In this document: piece after piece, positions 1 through 8,193 of the stretch | Numbering within the stretch: the first letter of the stretch is position 1 | Layout of the letters: every line of letters begins with the position of its first letter | NCBI RefSeq assembly: GCF_050699915.1 | Contig: NZ_JBOHGA010000002.1 | Coordinates: forward strand, 1 to 64,000 | DNA length: 64,000 nt | Direction of reading: 5' to 3' | DNA from: Actinophytocola sp050699915 | GTDB lineage: Bacteria > Actinomycetota > Actinomycetes > Mycobacteriales > Pseudonocardiaceae | Program-made: the position numbers and the translations under genes | The notes under the pieces: model-generated | Database searches by the model: none | What the model was told of the DNA's origin: nothing | The model's input: only the letters and a program-made list of their open reading frames with translations

Positions 1-1768
1 GCCGGCGGCCGGGCCCGCGGCGCAGCGCGTCGGCGAGGTCGCTGTGCAGGCGGGCCCGCAGCGGGTCGGTGAGGTCGCGGTAGACGGCGTCGGACAACAG
101 CGCGTGGCGGAACCCGATCGCGCCACCGCGCTCGCGGAGCAGTCCGGCCCCGAGCGCCTCGCCCACCGCGCGCGCCGGGTCGCCGACGAGGGGGAGCGCG
201 GCCACCTCGGTGCGGTCGAGGTCCCGACCCGCGGCGGCGACCAGCTCGACGAACAGCCGGGCCGGGGCGCGCAGCCGACTGATCGCGGCCCGGGAGGCGC
301 CCTGCAAGCCCGCGGCGGGATCGGCGGCGGTCTCCAGCGCGATGAGCGGGTTGCCGCCCGCGACCTCGACGATCTGCTCGACCCGTGACTCGGGCAGCTC
401 GGCCACGAGCCGCCGGATCGTCGTCGGCGGTAGCGGAGCCAGCTCGAGGTCGGCGGCGAGCGCGCCGCAGGCCCGCAGCGCGCCGAGCATCCCGTCGACG
501 TCCGGGCGACGCGGCAGCCGGCGGCGGGTGAGGAGCAGCAGCGCGGGCAGGCGGGTCAGCCGGCGTCCCGCGTACGCGGTCAGCTCGAGGCTGGAGAAGT
601 CGGCGAGCTGCAGGTCCTCGACGAGCAGCACGAGCGGCCGGCGCCGGCAGGCCCAGGTGAGCAGCTCGACGACGGCCTCGAAGAAGCGCACCCGGTCGAA
701 GTCCGGCTCGGTGGCCGCCCTGGCCGGCTCGCCCGCGGCGGGCACCACCCGGGCGAGGTCGGCCGGCCAGCTCGCGTCCCGCGGCAGCGGCCCGGCACGG
801 GCGACCAGGCTCGCGACGAGCTCGCTCCACGGCCCGAACGGCGCCGGCGGTCCGAACCCGGTGGCCGCTCCCCGGGCGTCGAGTGCCCCGGCAGCCGCCG
901 CCCGCGCGCACACCTCCTCCGCGAGCCGCGTCTTGCCGATGCCACCGTCCCCGCTGAGCGCCACGGTCCGCCCGGCCCCGCTCGCGGCCGTTCGCCAGAC
1001 GGTCAGCAGTTCCCCGAGCTCCTGCTCCCGCCCGGTGAGCCCCCGGTCGTCCGGTTCGTCGGCCTCCAACCGCGGAGGATCCGGCGCGGGCTCGTCGGCG
1101 AACAGCAGCGCCGTCGTCCGGACGTCCGGGGCGACGTCGAGCTCCGCGCGCAGGCGGGTCTCGAGGCGTCGGTAGGCGGCCACCGCGGCGGCGCGCTCGC
1201 CGGTGGCCAGCAACAGGCGGACCAGCGTGCGGGTCGCCGACTCGTCCACGGGTCGCAGGGCCGCCCAGCGGCGGGCCCACTCGGCGGCCGTGGCCGGTTC
1301 GGCCGCCGACTCGGCGAGCCGGGCCAGCACCGCCGCGCGCCGGGCGTCGTACTCCTCGCGCAGGTCGAACACCCACTCGGCGTCGAACCGGTGCAGCAGC
1401 TCCGCCCGGCACAGCCGCTCCGCCTCGGTGAACCGACCGGCCGCCATCGACTCGTCGAACTCACGAACGTCCACCACGACGTCCGCCAGCTCAACGCTGT
1501 CCCGGCTCGCCCGCAGGTGCCCGCCCGCAGTGCCGATCGCAGTGCCGACCGCGTTGCGCAGCGCCCAGATCGCGCTGCGCAGGCTCGCCCGCGCGCTCGA
1601 GTCCGGCACGTCCGGCCAGAACGCCGCCGCCAGCCGGGACCGGTCGTGCGGTCCCGGGTGCACCGCCAGCCAGGCGAGCAGTTCGCACGCCTTGCGGCTC
1701 GCGGGCAGCGCGAGTGGCTCGCCGTCGACTTCGGCCGCGAGCTCACCGAACAGCAGGATCCGCACCAC
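1..1768 (-). CDS. BTAD/AAA-ATPase (AfsR/SARP-like) transcriptional regulator, C-terminus beyond window
   Basis: Reading leftwards from a double GTG (1768/1765), the product begins VVRILLFGELAAEVDGE, the usual start of the OmpR-like winged-helix domain of SARP/AfsR regulators. A bacterial transcriptional activation (BTAD) segment follows over roughly residues 95-235. An AAA-type ATPase then starts with a clear Walker A motif, GDGGIGKT (encoded near 930), and a Walker B-like LVLLVEDL. Such proteins are large cytoplasmic activators, often ending in a helical repeat or LuxR domain; here the gene runs off the left edge. The next gene diverges 107 nt away, so the intergenic space holds two promoters and could be autoregulated. 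Its target cannot be read from the sequence. It lies 8 kb from the biosynthetic cluster and is not obviously part of it. Confidence 0.85.
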   Translation of the reverse strand, partial: MVRILLFGELAAEVDGEPLALPASRKACELLAWLAVHPGPHDRSRLAAAFWPDVPDSSARASLRSAIWALRNAVGTAIGTAGGHLRASRDSVELADVVVDVREFDESMAAGRFTEAERLCRAELLHRFDAEWVFDLREEYDARRAAVLARLAESAAEPATAAEWARRWAALRPVDESATRTLVRLLLATGERAAAVAAYRRLETRLRAELDVAPDVRTTALLFADEPAPDPPRLEADEPDDRGLTGREQELGELLTVWRTAASGAGRTVALSGDGGIGKTRLAEEVCARAAAAGALDARGAATGFGPPAPFGPWSELVASLVARAGPLPRDASWPADLARVVPAAGEPARAATEPDFDRVRFFEAVVELLTWACRRRPLVLLVEDLQLADFSSLELTAYAGRRLTRLPALLLLTRRRLPRRPDVDGMLGALRACGALAADLELAPLPPTTIRRLVAELPESRVEQIVEVAGGNPLIALETAADPAAGLQGASRAAISRLRAPARLFVELVAAAGRDLDRTEVAALPLVGDPARAVGEALGAGLLRERGGAIGFRHALLSDAVYRDLTDPLRARLHSDLADALRRGPGRR

Positions 1769-1875
1769 CGCTCCAGTGTCCGCGTTGGACGGTCCCGCGG
1801 GCAACACCAGCGGGTTGACGCTCGGTTGACGGTGCCCGCGGACGCTCGTGGCACCCGAGTCGAGAGGAACCGGCC

Positions 1876-2238
1876 ATGAGCACCACCGAGACCACCTTCA
1901 ACGTCGAGGCGTTCCGCCGCGGCATCGAGGACCGCGACGCCGCCGCGCTGATCGACCTCTACGGCGACGACGCGGAGCTGCGGATCGTCGACCGCACCAG
2001 CCCACCGAGCAGCCCGCGCGTACTGAGCGGCAAGCAGGCCGTCGCCGCCTACCTGACCGACGTCTGCGCCCGGGACATGACCCACCACCTCGAGCGGTTC
2101 GTCGTGCAGGGCGACACCGCCGCCTACCTGGAGTCCTGCCGGTACGCGGACGGCACCCGCGTGCTCTGCTCGGCCGTGCTCGACCTCGCCGGCGGCCGGA
2201 TCATGCGCCAGGTCGGCGTGCAGGCCTGGGACGAGTGA
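1876..2238 (+). CDS. SnoaL-like / NTF2-fold protein
   Basis: A 120-residue protein with the layout of the SnoaL-like polyketide-cyclase/NTF2 fold: an N-terminal helix (AFRRGIEDRDAAALIDLY), then DDAELRIVD and an alternating strand pattern ending in VQAWDE. The family includes small cyclases, isomerases and many binding proteins without known reaction, so no reaction can be assigned. The ATG at 1876 is preceded by GAGAGGAA at a proper distance. It is followed after 13 nt by a cupin gene on the same strand, so the two probably form a small operon. Members of this pair often sit next to large BTAD regulators in actinomycetes, but what they act on is unknown. Confidence 0.7.
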   Translation: MSTTETTFNVEAFRRGIEDRDAAALIDLYGDDAELRIVDRTSPPSSPRVLSGKQAVAAYLTDVCARDMTHHLERFVVQGDTAAYLESCRYADGTRVLCSAVLDLAGGRIMRQVGVQAWDE

Positions 2239-2251
2239 GGGAGGCAACGCC

Positions 2252-2617
2252 ATGACCAGCACGACCACCACCGAGCAGCACGACTTCGCCCGCCCCGACG
2301 AGGTCCGCGAGTTCGACCGGGGCCGCCTGGAGCTGCTGCACGTCGGCGGCAGCGAGATCGGCCGCCTTGTCCTGCGACCGGGCTGGCGATGGTCCGAGCA
2401 CGTCAAGCCGATCGCCGGCACCGAGCTGTGCGAGGTCCCGCACTTCCAGTACCACGTCGCCGGGACGCTGCGCGTCCGCACGGCCGACGGCCTCGAGTTC
2501 GACGCCACCTCCGGTCAGGTCACCAGCCTCCCCGCCGGCCACGACGCGTGGGTCGTCGGCGAGGAGGAGGTCGTCATCGTCGACTGGTGGGGCGCGAGCA
2601 CCTACGCCAAGCCGTAG
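2252..2617 (+). CDS. cupin-domain protein
   Basis: A 121-residue single-domain cupin. The recognisable parts are RPGWRWSEHVKPI (motif 1 region with one His) and a second half with SLPAGHDAWVVGEEEVVIVDWWG. This is the small beta-barrel usually seen in stress-response or metal-binding cupins. The full two-His/Glu/His metal set is not obvious, since only H50-like and H92-like histidines stand out, so an enzymatic role is unproven. The gene follows the SnoaL-like gene at 13 nt and is likely cotranscribed. Length is normal for a stand-alone cupin. Confidence 0.7.
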   Translation: MTSTTTTEQHDFARPDEVREFDRGRLELLHVGGSEIGRLVLRPGWRWSEHVKPIAGTELCEVPHFQYHVAGTLRVRTADGLEFDATSGQVTSLPAGHDAWVVGEEEVVIVDWWGASTYAKP

Positions 2618-2669
2618 CGGCCCCTGAAATCAGCTCGCCCGTGCTCACCTCGTCCGATACGTTCCGGCG

Positions 2670-3050
2670 ATGGCGTGTCGGATGGGTGAGCTCGTACTCG
2701 GTTGCCGCGACCCCGAGCTGCTGGCGCGGTTCTGGTGCGAGGTCCTGGACTTCGTCGTGCTCGAACGCATGGACGACGGCTCGGCGGAGATCGGGCCGCG
2801 CGAAGGGTTCGGCGGTCCGCAGCCGACGATCATCCTCAGTCGCCGGGAAGAGCCGGAGCCCGGGAAGTCTCGGCTGCACATCGACGTCAACCCCACCGAC
2901 CGCGACCAGGACGCCGAGCTCGAACGCCTGCTGAAGCTCGGTGCGCGCCCGGCCGACATCGGCCAGACGGGCCAGGAGCAGTGGCATGTCCTGGCCGACC
3001 CGGAAGGCAACGAGTTCTGCCTGCTCAAGGGCCGTATCGACCCCCTCTGA
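2670..3050 (+). CDS. VOC-family (glyoxalase/bleomycin-resistance fold) protein
   Basis: A 126-residue protein whose halves follow the beta-alpha-beta-beta-beta vicinal-oxygen-chelate pattern: LVLGCRDPELLARFWCEVLDF at the start and HVLADPEGNEFCLLKG near the end. The HIDVN segment in the middle is typical of actinobacterial VOC proteins with the DUF1338/Glyoxalase_6-like signature. No substrate can be named. The start is uncertain: ATG at 2670 and ATG at 2682 are both in frame and neither has a convincing ribosome binding site. It ends two bases before the stop of the convergent kinase gene. Confidence 0.7.
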   Translation: MACRMGELVLGCRDPELLARFWCEVLDFVVLERMDDGSAEIGPREGFGGPQPTIILSRREEPEPGKSRLHIDVNPTDRDQDAELERLLKLGARPADIGQTGQEQWHVLADPEGNEFCLLKGRIDPL

Positions 3051-3052
3051 CG

Positions 3053-4345
3053 CTAGATGGTGCCTTCGACGGGGTCGGGTTTGACGTCTCCGCCGGTGCT
3101 CGAGCTGCCGCCGCTGGCGTACTCCTGGCCGTCCGCGATCACCTTGTACGTGAACTGGCCCTCGCCGTGGTGGTAGACGATCCGGTAGGTGGTGCGTTGC
3201 GGCCATTCGGGGATCTCCACCAGCTTGCGGTAGGGCAGCTTCACGTTCCGCAGCGTCAACCGGTCGCCGTTGATGGTCACGGTGAGGGCCTTCAGCCGCG
3301 CGTCGCCGAACGCGTAGATCTCCAACATCCGTGGCTCGGGCGCGACGGAGGTGGTCACCTGGGCCGGCGCGTCGGACGTCGGGGTGGCCCGCGTGGTCGT
3401 GCCGGACTTGGCGGTCTCGTCCTCCGGGATGGCGGCGATCAGGGCGGCCGCCACACCCCCGCCCGCGACCAGCGCGCCGGCGCCGAGCAGCACGGCGCGC
3501 CTGCCGAGCCGGCGGGGTGCCTGCCCGCCGAGCGGGTCGAGGGGCGGGTTCCGCGCTTCGCCGGCCCGGGTGGCGATCTCGGTGGTCACGGCGGCGGGCA
3601 GGGGCGCGCCCGCGAACTCCGCCAGCGCGGGAGCCAGGTCCGCGAGCCGTGGGCGCTGCGCCGGGTCGACGCGCAGGCAGGGCTCGATGAGCGCGCGCAG
3701 CCGCTCGTCGCCGACGTCGGCGTCACGCGGGTTGCCGGTGAGGGCGAACGACAAGGTGGCGCCGAGGGAGAACACGTCGCTGGCGGCGCTCACCCAGCCG
3801 CCCGCCGCCTGCTCGGCCGCCAGGTAGCCCGGCGACCCGACGGGCACGCCGCCGAGGTGGGCCTGCCCGTCGCGCAGCGTGGCCGCGATGCCGAAGTCGG
3901 CCAGCCGCGGGCCGTCGCCGGTGAGCAACACGTTGGCGGGCTTGAGATCCAGATGCGCCACGCCCGCCCGGTGGACCGACGCCAGCGCCTCGACCAGTCC
4001 CGCCGCGACCGTCCACACCGCGGGCGAGGGCAGCGGGGCCGCGTCGCGCAAGGTGACCGACGGGAGGAACTCCATTGCCAGCCACGGCACGGCGGCGTCG
4101 GGGTCGGCGTCGACGATGCCGGGGCTGTAGCGACCGCCTACGGCGCGAGCCGCGGCGACCTCGCGGCGGAACCGGTCGCGGTAGGCGGGATCGGCGGCGA
4201 ACTCGGTGTGCACCGCCTTGAGCGCCACCGCCCGCCCGGTGCTCGACCGTCCGAAGTAGACAATGGCAAGGCCGCCCGCGCTGATCCTGGCCAGCACGCG
4301 GTAGCGCCCGATGGTCCGCGGATCGTGTCGCTCAAGAGCCCGCAC
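3053..4345 (-). CDS. membrane Ser/Thr protein kinase, degenerate glycine loop
   Basis: A 430-residue Hanks-type kinase. The catalytic domain spans about residues 12-250: VALK lysine K43, catalytic loop HLDLKPAN at 131-138 (Arg of HRD replaced by Leu) and DFG at 150-152. The glycine loop reads ISAGGLA, missing two of the usual glycines, so activity may be reduced. One transmembrane helix lies at about 284-306, followed by a roughly 120-residue extracytoplasmic domain of beta character without PASTA repeats. I chose GTG at 4345 because GGGAGG sits at 4352-4357. This start overlaps the 3' end of the upstream kinase gene by 14 nt, which implies translational coupling. A longer in-frame reading to 4582 would run inside the upstream gene and is unlikely. 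Confidence 0.85.
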   Translation of the reverse strand: MRALERHDPRTIGRYRVLARISAGGLAIVYFGRSSTGRAVALKAVHTEFAADPAYRDRFRREVAAARAVGGRYSPGIVDADPDAAVPWLAMEFLPSVTLRDAAPLPSPAVWTVAAGLVEALASVHRAGVAHLDLKPANVLLTGDGPRLADFGIAATLRDGQAHLGGVPVGSPGYLAAEQAAGGWVSAASDVFSLGATLSFALTGNPRDADVGDERLRALIEPCLRVDPAQRPRLADLAPALAEFAGAPLPAAVTTEIATRAGEARNPPLDPLGGQAPRRLGRRAVLLGAGALVAGGGVAAALIAAIPEDETAKSGTTTRATPTSDAPAQVTTSVAPEPRMLEIYAFGDARLKALTVTINGDRLTLRNVKLPYRKLVEIPEWPQRTTYRIVYHHGEGQFTYKVIADGQEYASGGSSSTGGDVKPDPVEGTI

Positions 4346-6398
4346 GCGTACCTCCCGGTGGCGCGAGCGCCTCGACCGCACCGTCGCGCGTGCCGACGTA
4401 GACCATGTCGCGCACCGCGCACGGCGGCGTCTTCCGGTTGACGTCCGCCTCGTAGGTCCACCGGGTGGTGCCGTCCGCGGCGTCGAGCACGTGGACCGCG
4501 TCGCCCACGGACACCTGCAGCACGCCGTCCGCGTGGCCGACCACGCAGTCGCGGCCGAACTCGCGTGACCACCTCCGCGCACCGGTCGCGGCGTCCAGCG
4601 CGATCACCTCGCCCCGCCCGCCGCCGAGGTAGACCACGTCTCCCACGGGCACCGGCGTGCAGGCCACCAGCATCGACGCCAACCGCCACAGCGACTTGCC
4701 GTTGGATCTCGCGATCGCGTGCAACACCCCGTCGGGGTCGATCGCGAACACCGCGCGGTCGCCCACCGCGAGGTAGTACGGCGAACCGACGCGGTAGGTC
4801 CACCGCGTCCGGCCGGTCTCGGCGGCCAGCGCGGTGAGCGCGGTCTCCGACGCGGCGACGACGATGTCCCCGCGGGCGGCCAAGCCGCTCTGCGCCGCCA
4901 CCGGCGCGGTCCAGCGGCTCGCTCCGTTCGCGGAGTCCCGCGCGCGCAGCGTCTCGAAGCCGAAGCAGGTGACCGAGCCCGTGTCGACCAACCGGACGAT
5001 GATCTCCGAGAACGGCGGCTGGTAGGACCAGCGGACGGCCCCGGTGCGGGGGACGAGCGCGCGCAGCACCGGGTTGGCGTTCTCGGCGGCGAAAACGCGG
5101 CCGTTGTCGACCTGCCCGATGCCCGTGGTCGGCGTGGTCCACAGGACCTTCCCGCTGCCCGGTTCGATGGCGTGCATCCGGTCCTCCTGGCCGATCGCCA
5201 CGATGACGCCGCCCGCGGTGTACACGTCCGGGTAGTAGTCGCTGATCTTGGCGCGCCAGCGAAGGGTCGCGGTCGGTGGCGGAGCGGCGGTCGTCGGCGG
5301 CTCGGTGGTCGGCGGCGGCGCGGAAGGAGCCGCGGCGGGCTCGTCCCGGTCGCGAAGCGCCGCGATCCCGACAACGGCCGCGGCCGCCGCCGCGCCGCCG
5401 GCGATGAGCAGGGTGCGCCTGCGCGGGCCGGGCCGCTCCACCACGGGGTCGGCGGTCTCCTCGGCCATGACCCGCGCCGACGCCGGCCGCGGGTCGGGGC
5501 GTGCGACGGGGTCGTCGGTGCCGCGGCGGTCGATCTCCTCGCGCACCGCCGCGGGCAGCCAGTCCCGGCCGTGCTCACCCGTCAGCTCGAGCAGGGCGGC
5601 GGCGCCGGGCCGGTCGGCGGGGTCGCGGGCCAGGCACGCGGCGACCGCCCCGCGCAGCCGGTCGTCGGCGATGCCGGCGAGATCGGCCTCGCCCCGTTCC
5701 ATGCGACCGAGGATCGTCGCGGCGTCGCCCGCGCCGAAGGGGGCCCGACCGGTTGCGGCGTAGGCGAGCACGGCGCCCGCGGCGAACACGTCGGCCACCG
5801 GGCCGACCGGTTCCCCGCGGGCCTGCTCGGGCGCCATGAACCCGGGGGTGCCGATGACCGAGCCGACGACGGTGATCGCGGTGGCGTCCTGCGGCCGGGC
5901 GATGCCGAAGTCGATGAGCCGCGGGCCGTCGGCGGTGAGCATGAGGTTGCTGGGCTTGATGTCTCGGTGGGTCATGCCGATCCGGTGGATCTCGACCAGC
6001 GCCTCGCCCAGCCCGGCGGCCACGACGCGCACCGCGTCGGACGGCAGCGGCCCGTGCCGGTCGACGGCCTCGCGCAGTGTCACGCCGACCAGGTACGCGG
6101 TGACCAGCCAGGGCGCGCTCGCATCCGGGTCGGCGTCGAGCACGGGTGCGGTGACTGTGCTCGTGACCTGTGCGGCCGCGGCCGCCTCGCGGCGGAACCG
6201 GGCTCGGAACCGAGGATCGGCCGCGAAGCGCTCCCGGATGACCTTGACCGCGACGGCGCGTCCGCCGGGGGAGCGGCCGAGGTACACCACGCCCATGCCG
6301 CCCTCGCCGAGCCGGCCGAGCAACCAGTACCCGCCGATGCGATCCGGATCTTCCGGGCGCAGCCCCTCCACGTGTCCCCCAACCTGGCCGAAGTCCAC
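4332..6398 (-). CDS. membrane Ser/Thr protein kinase with PQQ-like beta-propeller sensor
   Basis: A 688-residue receptor kinase. Kinase domain about 20-285: glycine loop GEGGMGVVY, lysine K52, HRDIKPSN at 144-151, DFG at 163-165 and the APE-equivalent MAPEQA. A transmembrane helix at about 329-348 is followed by an outside domain of roughly 310 residues made of repeated tryptophan-rich blades (GKVLWTTP, GAVRWSYQ, GASRWTAP, GRTRWTY, GKSLWRL, GARRWSRE). This is the PQQ-binding-like propeller often found on actinobacterial kinases. The ligand is unknown and quinone binding should not be assumed. It is first in a two-kinase operon with the gene at 3053-4345. The family phosphorylates cytoplasmic partners in response to envelope signals. 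Confidence 0.9.
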   Translation of the reverse strand: MDFGQVGGHVEGLRPEDPDRIGGYWLLGRLGEGGMGVVYLGRSPGGRAVAVKVIRERFAADPRFRARFRREAAAAAQVTSTVTAPVLDADPDASAPWLVTAYLVGVTLREAVDRHGPLPSDAVRVVAAGLGEALVEIHRIGMTHRDIKPSNLMLTADGPRLIDFGIARPQDATAITVVGSVIGTPGFMAPEQARGEPVGPVADVFAAGAVLAYAATGRAPFGAGDAATILGRMERGEADLAGIADDRLRGAVAACLARDPADRPGAAALLELTGEHGRDWLPAAVREEIDRRGTDDPVARPDPRPASARVMAEETADPVVERPGPRRRTLLIAGGAAAAAAVVGIAALRDRDEPAAAPSAPPPTTEPPTTAAPPPTATLRWRAKISDYYPDVYTAGGVIVAIGQEDRMHAIEPGSGKVLWTTPTTGIGQVDNGRVFAAENANPVLRALVPRTGAVRWSYQPPFSEIIVRLVDTGSVTCFGFETLRARDSANGASRWTAPVAAQSGLAARGDIVVAASETALTALAAETGRTRWTYRVGSPYYLAVGDRAVFAIDPDGVLHAIARSNGKSLWRLASMLVACTPVPVGDVVYLGGGRGEVIALDAATGARRWSREFGRDCVVGHADGVLQVSVGDAVHVLDAADGTTRWTYEADVNRKTPPCAVRDMVYVGTRDGAVEALAPPGGTRAGS

Positions 6399-6596
6399 CC
6401 GCGACGGCTGGGCTCAGCGTAGCCATCCGTCGATGCGGTCCCCGGCCGGCGTTCGGGTCGTCATCCGCAGAGGACCGTGCGGTCGCGTCGGGGCATGGTG
6501 CCCGGCCCGCGTCGGGACTGGTCCCGGGCGGGACCCCTCCCGAGGCGCGCACGCGACAGTTCCCGTGCCACGTCGGTCGACCAGAGGACACTCGCG

Positions 6597-8159
6597 ATGT
6601 ACCAACCGCAAGAGCCGGCCGTCGACCTGTCCTGGACCAGTCCGCCGCGGCCGCGTGCACCGAGAGATCCGGTCGCCGTCGCGTTGGGCAACGCGTCGCT
6701 GTTCGGCGTCGGCTACCTGCTACTCGGCCGCCGCCTGCTCGGTGTCGCGACCGCGCTGATCTCCCTTGTGCTGCTGGTGGTTCTCGGCAGCGCGGCGCAC
6801 TCGGGCTGGCTGCAGTGGCTGCTGCTCGGCTGGTGGGCCGGCATGATCGGGCACGGCTGGCTCGCCGCGCGCCGGGTGCCGACCACGACGATGACCGGGC
6901 AGCGGGTCGGCGCGGGTGTGCTCGCGGTGGTCGTGCTCGGCGCGTTCGTGGTCGTCCGGTTCGACGTCGACGGCCGCGCCGACGACATGGACGTCGCGCA
7001 CGCCGACGGCGACTGCGGACTCGCTCTGTCCATTGTGGATGGTGTCGGCTTCTGGCAGCGGATCGGCGACGGCCCGGTCGCGGACGGCATGCTGGACGCC
7101 GCGGCCGCGTGCCGGCTCGTCCAGCGGGCACGAGAGCAGGCCACGACCGATCGCCTGCTGGCCGCCGAGACGATGGCGGGCTACGAGCGGCGGCCGGACG
7201 CACGCTGGACCGGCGCGCGTCGCTACCGCGAGGACCTCCTGCTCGACCAGGCCGGCGACGATCTGCTCGCCGGCCTGACCGACGCCCATCGACTGGACCT
7301 GGAGCACGGCTTCGACCTGCTGGCCAGGCTGCGGTCGGAGTTCCCGAACCGGCAGCACGACGCGGACGCCGTCCTGGACGACTTCCTGGCGGGCCTGCCG
7401 ACCGACGACGCGTGCCGCACCGTGGACGTCACCGACTGGATCGCCAGGCAGGACGCGGAGACCGAGGAGCTCGACCGGGCGGGGCCGGTCGTCGCCGAGG
7501 TCGCCCCGGACGCGCTGCTGGCGTGCGCGGACACCCGCCTCGCCGCGGGCGATCCGACCGGCGCCCGCGACCGTTATCGGCAGCTCCTCGACACCTACCC
7601 GAACGATCCCGGCGCTGCGAGGGCGAAGCGCGGCAGCACGCTGGCCACCTGGGCGATCCAGCTGGGCGAGGTCCGCGCACTCGTGCAGACCACGTACCCG
7701 AACGAGATTCCGGACTACTGCGGGAATCCGAAGCCGTACGGCGCGGCACCGCGATACTCCGGGCGTGGCACGTTCCGCGCGATGGTCTTCGGGCAGGACA
7801 CCCAGCGCAACAGCCTGCCGAAGGCCTGGCGGGCGGCCGATCCGAAGAACGCGGCGCTCGTCATCTGTGCCGGCGAGACCGACTACGGCGCCGTGACCGA
7901 GACCTGCCCATACGTGCCGACGACCGGCGGCGGCCCGACCAGGTACGTCTCGTTCCACAAGCAGAAGGTGCCGGTTCGGGTGTACGAGGTGCGCACCGGC
8001 CGGCGCGTGAGCAACCGCGCGCTGCAGATCGGCGGGACCAGCTGCCCGCAGATCATCAGCGTCGAGACGTACGGGACCGACATCGGACCTGGCTCGCAGT
8101 ACGTCGAGTCGTCGCGTGCGGACATCCGGGCCGCGTACCAGCCCCTGATCGTTCGATAG
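6597..8159 (+). CDS. membrane protein with large C-terminal ectodomain, function unknown
   Basis: A 520-residue protein starting at ATG 6597, which has AGAGGA about eight bases upstream; an upstream in-frame start at 6477 has no such site. After a proline-rich N-terminus, hydrophobic segments at about 34-66, 70-90 and 104-121 anchor it. The remaining 400 residues are soluble and contain a stretch resembling a tetratricopeptide unit (GDPTGARDRYRQLLDTYPNDPGAA, about residues 330-355). The end is cysteine-containing (CPYVPTTGGG, GGTSCPQI). I do not recognise a family. It sits between kinase genes and 31 nt upstream of another kinase on the same strand, so it may be a kinase partner or substrate. 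Confidence 0.7.
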   Translation: MYQPQEPAVDLSWTSPPRPRAPRDPVAVALGNASLFGVGYLLLGRRLLGVATALISLVLLVVLGSAAHSGWLQWLLLGWWAGMIGHGWLAARRVPTTTMTGQRVGAGVLAVVVLGAFVVVRFDVDGRADDMDVAHADGDCGLALSIVDGVGFWQRIGDGPVADGMLDAAAACRLVQRAREQATTDRLLAAETMAGYERRPDARWTGARRYREDLLLDQAGDDLLAGLTDAHRLDLEHGFDLLARLRSEFPNRQHDADAVLDDFLAGLPTDDACRTVDVTDWIARQDAETEELDRAGPVVAEVAPDALLACADTRLAAGDPTGARDRYRQLLDTYPNDPGAARAKRGSTLATWAIQLGEVRALVQTTYPNEIPDYCGNPKPYGAAPRYSGRGTFRAMVFGQDTQRNSLPKAWRAADPKNAALVICAGETDYGAVTETCPYVPTTGGGPTRYVSFHKQKVPVRVYEVRTGRRVSNRALQIGGTSCPQIISVETYGTDIGPGSQYVESSRADIRAAYQPLIVR

Positions 8160-8193
8160 CGAGAAGTTTTCCCGACCCCGGAGAGTCGAGTTG

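Noticed and set aside
4719..6422. 567-codon plus-strand frame opposite the PQQ-kinase gene
   Set aside because: His/Arg/Gly-rich shadow of the opposite strand.
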